Source: JARYLZ01 sp964388275 (GTDB taxonomy: Bacteria; Bacteroidota; Ignavibacteria; SZUA-365). From it: a DNA stretch of 64,000 bases. The notes under the pieces were generated by a model. It had not been told where the DNA came from and did no database searches. It saw only the letters and a list, made by a program, of their open reading frames with translations. Location of the stretch: the NCBI GenBank assembly GCA_964388275.1, contig CAYLZD010000017.1:14977-78976 (forward strand), written 5' to 3'. Position numbers and translations under genes: made by a program. Below are positions 14,833 to 23,465 of this stretch, piece after piece. The first letter of the stretch is position 1. The number at the start of each line of letters is the position of its first letter.

Positions 14833-17526
14833 ATGAACATTCACCATCTCGATCCCCTGTTTCATCCGAAACGCATTGCAGTTATCGGCGTCACTCCGAA
14901 TCCTCAAAGCGTCGGCGGAAAAATCCTCAGCAACCTCGTGGGCGGCGGTTTCCGCGGGGTCGTGTATCCAGTGAGCGCGGGCAGCGAAGCGGTGCTTGGT
15001 ATCCCCTGCTTCCCCGACGTGGCGAGTCTGCCCAAGACCCCTGATCTCGCCATAGTCTGCGCGCCCGCCGCTCAAGTGCCCGACATTGTGCGCGCCTGCG
15101 GCGACAGAGGCGTGGGTTCGCTCATTGTGAACTCCGCGGGTTTCAGGGAAATCGGGCCTGAAGGCCGGCGGCTAGAGGAAGCGGTCGATCGGGAGAGATC
15201 CCGTTTCCCTTCCATGCGCCTGCTCGGCCCAAACTGCCTCGGCGTGATCGTGCCGGGCGCCGGTCTCAACGCAAGTTTCGCGGGCGGCATGCCTAGAGAC
15301 GGTAACATCGCCTTCATATCGCAGTCGGGGGCGCTCTGCTCGTCGGTGCTCGACTGGGCGATCGGCGAAAAAATCGGTTTCTCCTACTTTGTCTCTATCG
15401 GCAACGCATTGGATGTGGACGTCGGCGATCTCATCGACTATTTCGGCGAGGACGAGAAAACCAAAAGCATCATTCTCTACATCGAATCGATAACCCGAGC
15501 CAGGGAATTCATGAGCGCCGCCCGGTCCTTCGCGCGCAGCAAGCCGATTCTCGCCTACAAGGCCGGACGCTTCGGCGCGTCCGCGGCGGCGGCCGCGTCG
15601 CACACAGGCGCCATGGCGACGGAGGACGCGGTCTACGACGCGGCTTTTCACCGGGCCGGCTTGGCGCGGGTGTTCGACATAGGCGACATTTTCGACTGCG
15701 CGGAACTGCTCGGGAGGCAGAAGATCCCGGCCGGTCCGCGTCTGGGCATCATCACGAACGCGGGAGGACCGGGAGTCATGGCGAGCGACGCGCTTCTCGC
15801 CCTCGACGGCAAACTGGCTTCGCTGTCGGAAGAAACAATGGCCCGGCTCGACGAGTGCCTGCCGCCCATATGGTCGCACGGCAATCCGGTGGACGTGCTC
15901 GGCGACGCCCGTTCAAAGCGCTTCGAGAAAGCCGCGGACATACTGCTCGCCGATCCCTGCATCGACGCCCTGCTGGTGATACTGACGCCTCAGGCAATGA
16001 CGAATCCGGATACTATCGCGAAAGTCATTGGCGACAGGGCTCAAAAGACGCAGAAGCCCGTGCTGGCGGCCTGGCTCGGCGGACCGAGCATGCGGGAAGG
16101 CATACGCATCCTGAACGAAGCGGGAGTGCCGTCGTACACGACTCCGGAGCAAGCCGTGCGCGCCTTCATGACCCTCGTTTCCTGGGGCGGCAATCTGGAA
16201 ATCCTTTACGAAACGCCTCGCGACGTGCCCGTGGAAATGTCCTACGATCGCGCGGAGATACGCAAGCGTTTCCACTCGTTGATCGGCGACGAGGGCGACG
16301 TCCTGCCCGAGCACATCTCGAAAATGCTGTTGGAGGCGTACGGCATTCCGTCGACCACGCCGTATCCGGCGGCCACCGCCGACGCGGCGGCCGAGACGGC
16401 CGCTCGCATCGGTTTTCCCGTTGTGCTGAAAATCCTGTCCCCCGACATAACACATAAAAGCGACGTGGGCGGAGTCGCTTTGAATCTCTCCTCGGCCGAC
16501 GCCGTGCGGGAGGCGTTCGACGGGATGATGTCGGCGGCGAAGCTCAAGCGCCCCGATGCGAAAATCGACGGCGTCACCGTGCAGAAAATGGCTTTTTCCG
16601 GCAAAGGCGCCGAGATGATACTCGGCTTCAGGAAGGATCCAGTGTTCGGCGCCGTGATCATGGCCGGCATGGGCGGCGTGACGGCGGAGCTTTTCGGCGA
16701 CAGGGCTCTCGGCTTTCCACCGCTCAACGAACGACTGGCGCGACGCATGCTGGAATCCCTGAAAATCTGGCCTCTGCTCAACGGCTTCCGGGGAAGGCCC
16801 CCGCTGAACGTGGACGGCCTGATTGAAGCGCTCATACGGCTGTCCTACCTCGCGGCGGACTATCCGGAGATAGCCGAACTCGACGTGAATCCGCTGCTCG
16901 TAGGCGAGTCGGATGTGTTGGCGCTCGACGCGCGGATTATTATGGACCGCTCGCTGCCGTCCGCCGGTCTGAAGCCGTATTCGCATCTCGCCGTGCGGCC
17001 GTATCCGGAAGAACTGGTCCGGAATGTTACGCTGAAAGACGGCGCGAACATCACTCTGAGGCCCATTCGTCCCGAGGACGAGCCGATGTGGTTCGAGATG
17101 CTGCGCAGTTGCTCGCGTGAATCCATTTACACGCGTTTCCGCTCCTTTTTCCATTGGGAATCGCATCGGGTGGCGATACGCTACTGCTACATCGACTACG
17201 AAAGAGAAATCGCCATTGTGGCCGAGCAGGAGGAGGCGGGCGAGAAGAAGCTGCTGGGAGTCGGTCGACTGATTGCGGAACCGGACCTGCGCGAAGCGGA
17301 ATACGCGGTGCTCGTCACGGACGCATGGCAGAACCGCGGACTCGGAGGAGTGCTGACGGATTACTGCATGGAGATCGCCCGCGACTGGGGCATACGCAAG
17401 GTGACCGCGCAGACGACAACCGACAATCAGCGCATGGTGTCGGTGTTCCGCTCGCGCGGCTTCGCGGTGACTCCGGATCCCGACGGCTCGCTGGTCGAGG
17501 TGGAGATGGAGATGACCGGGTCCTGA
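14833..17526 (+). CDS. ADP-forming acyl/acetyl-CoA synthetase fused to a GNAT acetyltransferase
   Basis: 897 residues from ATG 14833; the frame is open 57 codons upstream but that part is non-coding. The order is a CoA-binding Rossmann domain (IAVIGVTPNPQSVGGKILSN, about 10-130), two CoA-ligase subdomains (LLGPNCLGVI, SQSGAL, and AASHTGAMATEDA with H257, the phosphohistidine position of acetyl-CoA synthetases), an ATP-grasp domain (about 480-700: VVLKILSPDITHKSDVGGV, AELDVNPLLV), and a C-terminal GNAT domain (about 730-897: ITLRPIRPEDEPMW, WQNRGLGGVLTDYCMEIA). This is the architecture of protein lysine acetyltransferases of the Pat/PatZ type and of fused ACD enzymes. The retained H257 keeps synthetase activity possible. 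It may act in acetate metabolism, protein acetylation, or both. Confidence 0.9.
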   Translation: MNIHHLDPLFHPKRIAVIGVTPNPQSVGGKILSNLVGGGFRGVVYPVSAGSEAVLGIPCFPDVASLPKTPDLAIVCAPAAQVPDIVRACGDRGVGSLIVNSAGFREIGPEGRRLEEAVDRERSRFPSMRLLGPNCLGVIVPGAGLNASFAGGMPRDGNIAFISQSGALCSSVLDWAIGEKIGFSYFVSIGNALDVDVGDLIDYFGEDEKTKSIILYIESITRAREFMSAARSFARSKPILAYKAGRFGASAAAAASHTGAMATEDAVYDAAFHRAGLARVFDIGDIFDCAELLGRQKIPAGPRLGIITNAGGPGVMASDALLALDGKLASLSEETMARLDECLPPIWSHGNPVDVLGDARSKRFEKAADILLADPCIDALLVILTPQAMTNPDTIAKVIGDRAQKTQKPVLAAWLGGPSMREGIRILNEAGVPSYTTPEQAVRAFMTLVSWGGNLEILYETPRDVPVEMSYDRAEIRKRFHSLIGDEGDVLPEHISKMLLEAYGIPSTTPYPAATADAAAETAARIGFPVVLKILSPDITHKSDVGGVALNLSSADAVREAFDGMMSAAKLKRPDAKIDGVTVQKMAFSGKGAEMILGFRKDPVFGAVIMAGMGGVTAELFGDRALGFPPLNERLARRMLESLKIWPLLNGFRGRPPLNVDGLIEALIRLSYLAADYPEIAELDVNPLLVGESDVLALDARIIMDRSLPSAGLKPYSHLAVRPYPEELVRNVTLKDGANITLRPIRPEDEPMWFEMLRSCSRESIYTRFRSFFHWESHRVAIRYCYIDYEREIAIVAEQEEAGEKKLLGVGRLIAEPDLREAEYAVLVTDAWQNRGLGGVLTDYCMEIARDWGIRKVTAQTTTDNQRMVSVFRSRGFAVTPDPDGSLVEVEMEMTGS

Positions 17527-17551
17527 ATGTCTGTGAATAGAAACCCGGCGC

Positions 17552-17594
17552 CGTCTAACGTCCAACGTTGAACGTCAACGTTCAACGTCCAACG
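17552..17594. repeat. Degenerate heptamer repeat (CGTYYAA) with an 11-bp inverted repeat
   Basis: Six tandem units: CGTCTAA, CGTCCAA, CGTTGAA, CGTCAA, CGTTCAA, CGTCCAA. Within them, ACGTTGAACGT (17565-17575) is the exact inverse of ACGTTCAACGT (17578-17588), separated by two bases. It sits between the 3' ends of two convergent genes. Two units of the same heptamer occur in the other orientation at 47745-47760. No T-run follows on either strand, so it is not a classical terminator. Confidence 0.8.
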
Positions 17595-17598
17595 AATA

Positions 17599-20500
17599 TT
17601 ACTGAACTTTCACAAGCCGCCCGGTATGCGTGCGAAGGACGCCTTGCGAGTCCAGACCTTCGAAACGATAAATATATGTGCCGGAAGGAAGCAGCGGATC
17701 GCCGAACTGCAGGTTGTGTCGGCCGATACCGGCCGGAAGCTTCTCCAGCCTGGCGATCTCTCTGCCGTCCAGCGCGGTGAGCACCAGTTTCAGATCCTTC
17801 AGGTCGCGGGGCAGAAGCCAGGAGAACACCGTCTCTTCCCGCAACGGATTCGGGTGATTCGACACGTCGAGAATCCAGTTGGGACCCTTGAGCGGCACGG
17901 TCACCGAGGCCGAATTGTTCTTCTCGCACACTTCCCCGAAAAGGTTGCAGGGGTCTATCCGGGCAAAGAATTCCAGACATGCGGCCGTGTCGGGCACCGT
18001 GAAACCGGCTGAAATCACGAACTTGGACAAGGCCTCGACGGTTTCGAGCGTAAGCGTTTCGAACAGCAGAGTGTCGCCGGAGTTCAAACGGGCGTAGAAG
18101 CCGACTTTCACGTTTTTCGCGGGCGCAGCGCCGTTGACGAATTTCGCGTTGAGATTCATTGTCTGACCGGCCTGCGCCTCTCCGTGCGAGGCGACCAGGC
18201 GTTCGAGCTGGAAGTCGTGCGCAGGCAACCTGAGAACGTCGTTATCCGGGACCCTGAACAGATCGGTTCGGCTCTTGCCCGAGACGGCGTAGGTTCCCCT
18301 GTATTCCGCCGCCGTCCCTCGCAACAGCGCGCTGCTGTCGTAAACGCAGGCGCAGGCGGCATCGTTGAACGCGTATTTCACCGTCAGGCGCTTCGTCTCT
18401 CCGGGCAGCACGGGGCCCAAACGGGCTTCCAGAATCCCGTTGCGCTCCGTGCAGCCCGGCGGGAGCTTACCTGCAACCGGGGTGAAGTACGGCCCCACCG
18501 GCGCCTCAAGCGTGGTATTTTCAGCTACGGCCGTACCGAGATTGGTCAGCTCGAAACGGACTGATATTTCCTTTTCGGCGCCCTGCTCGAATAAGTAGAC
18601 CGCCGTGTCGGGCAGCGGCTTCCCCTTCGCGTCAAGCGCGGTTTTGTACATGATCAGTTTCGGACCCGCGGTGGTGATCGACAACGCCTTGCCTGTCAGT
18701 GAAAACTCGCCGAACGGTTCGTACGAGTAGCTCAGACTCTCGCCCGCCGTTATCTCCAGAGCCTCCACCGAGGAGTAGCTCGTGGCCTGCGCCTGCTCCA
18801 GCGCGTACAGTCTCGTGGTGTCGGCCGTCGGGAAAGCCCCGAAACGCGAGAGATCGATAGTCTCCACGCCGGTCGCCGGATCGAACGACGCCGGCAGGGC
18901 GTTTCGCAGGGTGTCGAAATTCGTGTAGGTAATGTCCTTCGCGGACCAGCGGACGTTCCGGAGGCCAGCCAGGTTCGGGGAGACCATGCTCGTCCTCACA
19001 TCCCCGAGCCGCCCCTGTCCGATCACGAATTTCTGATATGACTGCACGTTCCCTTTCGAATCGCGCGGAGAAATGCTGAACATGCAGGTTGGAACTTCAT
19101 GCGTCAAGGCGCCTGCCAATGTGCCGTTGTAATGCCGCATTTCGCCGCCCATATCGAATGCTATATCGTAAATCCCGTTGGTCAAGGCGTCATCCACCCG
19201 GAAGAGGAAAACGAAATAGGCCCTGCGGGACGGCTGCATGAGCGGCAATGTGTCGCCCATCTTGACCAGAACTTCACCCTCCGGCTGATTGAAACGCCAG
19301 CCGGCGCGGAAGGTTCCAAGATCGTCCCCGCCGCGTATGACGGCGCCGGTCGCCGGATCCACCTGTGCGGGCACCAGCGGCCGCGGATAGGCGACGTAAC
19401 TCATCACTAACTGCGTCGCGCCCAGTTCCGGACCGATGCGCGGCGTCACCGAGGTGTTGATCCAGTTATAATCCGTGCCGTTCGATACTTCGATACGCGC
19501 CTGCACAAAATTTCCGCTGACTTCCTTTGGATAGCCAGCGAGATCGGGATTGTTCGGATCGGCGTGCGGCACGAGGAGCAGTTCCTGATGATTCCGCTTC
19601 GGATCGATTATGGTCGGGAGATTCACCGCGGGACTTATGAGACTGCACGGGTCTTTCCCTCCGGCGTATGTCGTGACGGTCGATGCTCCCAGGCCGGACG
19701 ATACTTGGAATGGATCGAAATCGCCGTTGAAATAATGCGGTTCCCCCTTGTCCTCGATGACGTGCTTGATGTACACGGTATCCACCCCATAGCGCGCCAT
19801 TGCAGGCGTGACACTCGAGGTCAACGAGTAATTGACTCCCTGCGACCAGGCGGTGAGCGCGTGGGAGAAGATGACCCAGGGTGATCCTCCGAATATCTCC
19901 TCCACCACGAGCCAACCTCCCTTGCTGATATCCACCGAACCTTCCCTTCCCGAACCTTCGAACAGGGCGTTTATCGTGAAATGCGTTTTGCCCAGCGCCT
20001 CGAAGAAATCGTCGCCGTAAGACGAGTCCGCACCGGCGGACCAGCCGCTGCTCACCCAGCCGTAGATGTCGTCCTTGAAGGGCTTTTTCGGTTCATCCGG
20101 ATAAGATTCGCCGTTTCCGAGCATGAAGGCATCGTGCAGGAAACCGGTTTTGGACTGGAAACGGTCGCCGCGGTCGTCCATCCAGTCGTCGATGCCGTCG
20201 AAGTTGTCGTCGTCGAGCGCGGGTGGTATGAGCAGTTGCGGTATGTGGATATGATAGGAGAACACGTCCTCGAAAATCCTGACCGAGTCCGCGGTATTCG
20301 GATTGCTGAGCCATGGCCTGTAAGGGGCGCCGTCCACCTGGACGATTTTGTCGATATCGTAAGCGCCGTCGCCGCGCTTGGGAAGAGTGATCTTGTATCC
20401 TCCCATACCTTTGGGAATTTCGTACATCATGTACCCGAACACGCCGTCTCCGAGCTCCTCTTTTCCCTCGATCGCCTCCGAAGGATCGTTGTAGTCCACG

Positions 20501-23205
20501 TCGTGGCCGGCGTTGCGTATCCAGTAATAGCTGTATTCGGTGGATGCGTCGATGTCAAAGGTCAGTTTCGCCTTGCCGGCGGCGGGCAGATGCCGCAGCA
20601 TCTCCCCTGTATTGAGGTCGGTGATGGAGAAGTTGTTCGTCAGGTACTCGAATTGCAGCGGATTGGGCAAAGGCGCGTAGTAGGTGTATGTGGTGCGTAT
20701 GGGCGTGTTGCGTTTTTCGCCGAATATGGTCGTGTATTCAAGATTCGAATAATCCGATTTCTTCGGGGTGGGATTGTTCATGTCGATTTCATCTCCGCCG
20801 AGGGAGAGTACGGCGATGAATTCCCGGTGCGGCTGTGGAACGGTTCCGGCGCAATGGTCCGCCGCCCTCAGTTTGTAGCGGGCAGCGGCCGTGTCGATGA
20901 AGGTGAAGCCCTCGTAGTTGTTGATCTTCTGGTAGATGAGCTGCTTCCAACGGACCATGCCGCCCGGGTCGCGCTCCATCCAGTGCGCCCATGAAGTGTC
21001 GCTCATGTCGGGCGCGTTGACGTCCGGCGAATAGGGGTAGAACATGCCTGCAACATTCTCATCGAGTTTGCCGAACGCTTTCCCGACGCCCGCCGACATG
21101 GGCACGAGATCGGGAGGATCCACCCAGAGTTCGAAGTAGCAGTAGGGATCGTGGAATTGGTATCCGTTGACCTTGCCGATGTCCCAGGTCACTTTCCACA
21201 CCCGGATTTTATCGCCGGGTTCCTCCACGTCCACAATGCCGTCGCCGTCCAGGTCCCGCGCCCTCAGCCCGTCGTGATCGACGTCCTCGTACAGGGATTC
21301 GTTCCCGCTGCGGAGATGCTCCCAGGGATTGCGCCAGTAAACCGCCGTTTCCTCGATGCTGAAGTTTTTCGGATAGATGGATGCGGTATCGAGCCAGGCA
21401 TCGGGCCGGCCGTCGCCGTCCATGTCGAACTCCGGATTGTTGCAGTCGTTGCTGCCCCGCAGCACGTCCACGAATTTGCCGCCGGGCGTTTTGAGTATCG
21501 GTATATCGATGGATTTGTCGGTCCAGTAGAAAGGCACGTCCTTTGGGATGTACTGCACGTATCGGGTGTTCATCGCCGAGGTCCTTTCCTTGTTTTCCAT
21601 GATCATGAACACCTTGAACGGCTGATAATAGAGTCCGAGGAAATTTTTCCAGTTCAGGTCGGTATCGGCGACGAGGCGGGCGGAGAACATGATGTCCACG
21701 TAGTTGCGGTATTTGCGGTATGAAGCCGCTCCATCGTGATCCGTGTAAGTGATCGTGGAATAGGACGCGTAGATGTAATTCGCCCAGGATATGTAGGAAT
21801 TCACCTTCTCGTGCACCGGATCCTGCGGATCCGGCGTGGTTATCCGGTAGACGATCACCTTCTCGGATCGCGCGGGAACGGATATTCCGGAAAGAATGAG
21901 CGTGGGCTTGCGGTAGTCCGCTGTTACGTCCGGCGTTTTTACGTCCACGAAAGTAAAGAAGTCGCGTATTGCTTCGCTTATTGCAATGCCGCTGATGTTC
22001 GACGACGAGAGATTCCTGATCTTCACGCGGATCTCGAGTGTGTCGCGGCGGTCGAAGGAGGCCGCGTTGCGCCCTACGCTGAGGAAATCCGGCAGGTCGT
22101 TATGCACGGAACGGGTGACGTCGATATTGGTGGCGAAGGCCCACATTGCCGCGTTGACGGCCCACTGCAACTGGCGGCCTTCCGGTGAGGCCTGTCCTTT
22201 GAGCAAGCCGTTGGATCCGCCGACCGTCGGCAAAGCGGTGTTGCAGATCACACGCCCGCCGTTGGCGGTAGCGCCGCTCATCGCGAACACGACCGGGATA
22301 TCCGTGCCTTGCAGGCGGGCGATGATACGGGCGTCGCCGGTCTGAACCATGGGGATCACCCCGGAATACAGGGCCGCTCCTGCCGCGTCCTTCGCGAATC
22401 CGACAGGATGCTCCAAATCGGCCATATCCAATATAATTGTGTTGGTTTCGGGATCGGGCTGCGAGCTTTGTCCGTAATCCACCGCGCCGGGCGGGAGAAG
22501 TCCCAGTTTTTCAATCGCATAGACTGAATTGCCTTCGGTGTATATTGTTCCGCCGCGCGCGAGGAAGGCGAGCAGATTGCTTTTCAGGCGCGGCGACGCC
22601 GTGAACATGCTGTCGATGTGCGCATGCCAGTCGCTCCCCTGCGCCGCGACGGCGGGTATGATAAGCAACTGCGCGGTCCATACGAGTCCCGCGCTGTCGA
22701 TTTCCCTTTCGGTCGTGTAGTAGGAGATCCCGGGATACAGGAAGGACTCGAAAAGATTCCGGAAGTATACCGCCTCCCACGAAACGCTGGAATTGTTGGT
22801 TTTGATGCCGCTTCTCAGAATGGCGACTGTTTTCGCGTACGCCTTGAATGACAAGGCGTAGTGGTCCTCCGATCTCCAATCATACCCGTTATACGGAGAT
22901 GAAGTGACGGACGAATAGCTTGAAGGCACGACGTCGGGATATACGAAGCTTCCTTTCCGGGGACCGGACTTGATCCAGTAAGCCGAATACTCCCCCCATT
23001 TCGGATAGAGGAGCGTATCCATCGTCGCGTTGGTAAAACGGTAGTCGGACGAGGCCTGAGCGAGGACGAATTTGTACGCTGTGAGAAAATCGGCCTGTCC
23101 CCCGTCCGTCGGTATCATGACGCCTTGGGCTTTCAGAATCTGCGGGCATAACAAAAGCAGAAAAGCGGCTGTATAAATCCGAAATTTCTGTGTGACAAGG
23201 CTCAT
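17599..23205 (-). CDS. Giant exported T9SS cargo protein (1868 aa), adhesin/surface-like
   Basis: The signal peptide (AAFLLLLCPQILKAQ) ends near residue 27. The N-terminal ~370 residues hold a GATase-like segment (NLLAFLARGGTIYTEGNSVY). Repeated beta-sandwich regions and several calcium-loop-like stretches follow: FDMDGDGRPDAW, DVDHDGLRARDLDGDGIVD, DDDNFDGIDDW. Near 1650-1775 is a CARDB-like domain ending FGEVCEKNNSASVTV. The last ~85 residues form a T9SS type A sorting domain (SNHPNPLREETVFSWLLP, LDGREIARLEKLPAG, PSGTYIYRFEG). The ATG at 23205 has a GAGG upstream. It is probably exported through the Por machinery and attached to or released from the surface. The specific function is unknown; no enzyme motif was recognised. 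Confidence 0.88.
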   Translation of the reverse strand: MSLVTQKFRIYTAAFLLLLCPQILKAQGVMIPTDGGQADFLTAYKFVLAQASSDYRFTNATMDTLLYPKWGEYSAYWIKSGPRKGSFVYPDVVPSSYSSVTSSPYNGYDWRSEDHYALSFKAYAKTVAILRSGIKTNNSSVSWEAVYFRNLFESFLYPGISYYTTEREIDSAGLVWTAQLLIIPAVAAQGSDWHAHIDSMFTASPRLKSNLLAFLARGGTIYTEGNSVYAIEKLGLLPPGAVDYGQSSQPDPETNTIILDMADLEHPVGFAKDAAGAALYSGVIPMVQTGDARIIARLQGTDIPVVFAMSGATANGGRVICNTALPTVGGSNGLLKGQASPEGRQLQWAVNAAMWAFATNIDVTRSVHNDLPDFLSVGRNAASFDRRDTLEIRVKIRNLSSSNISGIAISEAIRDFFTFVDVKTPDVTADYRKPTLILSGISVPARSEKVIVYRITTPDPQDPVHEKVNSYISWANYIYASYSTITYTDHDGAASYRKYRNYVDIMFSARLVADTDLNWKNFLGLYYQPFKVFMIMENKERTSAMNTRYVQYIPKDVPFYWTDKSIDIPILKTPGGKFVDVLRGSNDCNNPEFDMDGDGRPDAWLDTASIYPKNFSIEETAVYWRNPWEHLRSGNESLYEDVDHDGLRARDLDGDGIVDVEEPGDKIRVWKVTWDIGKVNGYQFHDPYCYFELWVDPPDLVPMSAGVGKAFGKLDENVAGMFYPYSPDVNAPDMSDTSWAHWMERDPGGMVRWKQLIYQKINNYEGFTFIDTAAARYKLRAADHCAGTVPQPHREFIAVLSLGGDEIDMNNPTPKKSDYSNLEYTTIFGEKRNTPIRTTYTYYAPLPNPLQFEYLTNNFSITDLNTGEMLRHLPAAGKAKLTFDIDASTEYSYYWIRNAGHDVDYNDPSEAIEGKEELGDGVFGYMMYEIPKGMGGYKITLPKRGDGAYDIDKIVQVDGAPYRPWLSNPNTADSVRIFEDVFSYHIHIPQLLIPPALDDDNFDGIDDWMDDRGDRFQSKTGFLHDAFMLGNGESYPDEPKKPFKDDIYGWVSSGWSAGADSSYGDDFFEALGKTHFTINALFEGSGREGSVDISKGGWLVVEEIFGGSPWVIFSHALTAWSQGVNYSLTSSVTPAMARYGVDTVYIKHVIEDKGEPHYFNGDFDPFQVSSGLGASTVTTYAGGKDPCSLISPAVNLPTIIDPKRNHQELLLVPHADPNNPDLAGYPKEVSGNFVQARIEVSNGTDYNWINTSVTPRIGPELGATQLVMSYVAYPRPLVPAQVDPATGAVIRGGDDLGTFRAGWRFNQPEGEVLVKMGDTLPLMQPSRRAYFVFLFRVDDALTNGIYDIAFDMGGEMRHYNGTLAGALTHEVPTCMFSISPRDSKGNVQSYQKFVIGQGRLGDVRTSMVSPNLAGLRNVRWSAKDITYTNFDTLRNALPASFDPATGVETIDLSRFGAFPTADTTRLYALEQAQATSYSSVEALEITAGESLSYSYEPFGEFSLTGKALSITTAGPKLIMYKTALDAKGKPLPDTAVYLFEQGAEKEISVRFELTNLGTAVAENTTLEAPVGPYFTPVAGKLPPGCTERNGILEARLGPVLPGETKRLTVKYAFNDAACACVYDSSALLRGTAAEYRGTYAVSGKSRTDLFRVPDNDVLRLPAHDFQLERLVASHGEAQAGQTMNLNAKFVNGAAPAKNVKVGFYARLNSGDTLLFETLTLETVEALSKFVISAGFTVPDTAACLEFFARIDPCNLFGEVCEKNNSASVTVPLKGPNWILDVSNHPNPLREETVFSWLLPRDLKDLKLVLTALDGREIARLEKLPAGIGRHNLQFGDPLLPSGTYIYRFEGLDSQGVLRTHTGRLVKVQ

Positions 23206-23346
23206 GGCGACCTCGGCAGTGGGATTGATGCGTTAATTATATTAAAAATGTACAAATCCCCTGTGAAAGGCAAATACTGGAGTCAGGTTGCCCCAGCCGC
23301 TGCGTCGGGCGTTAGAAAGCTGCCGGAAGCGGCTGTTCCGCCATGC

Positions 23347-23375
23347 TTGCTATTGTCACATATGATGTGTAACAT
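23347..23375 (+). promoter_or_regulatory. Possible sigma70-type promoter for the Kelch/Omp28 gene
   Basis: TTGCTA (23347-23352), a 17-base spacer, then TAACAT (23370-23375). It lies about 90 bases upstream of the ATG, in AT-rich DNA unlike its GC-rich surroundings. Four of six bases match in the -10 box, so this is tentative. Confidence 0.35.
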
Positions 23376-23465
23376 ACACAAATTATGCCATGCCCGACCG
23401 TCGGTTCGGCGCATGCATAGAACCTCAAGTATCACATCATCAATTCCTTTACGAAAGGAGATCAT

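Noticed and set aside
15913..17565. 550-codon minus-strand open frame
   Set aside because: Antisense to the acyl-CoA synthetase-GNAT gene; its translation is Arg/His-rich with no domain.
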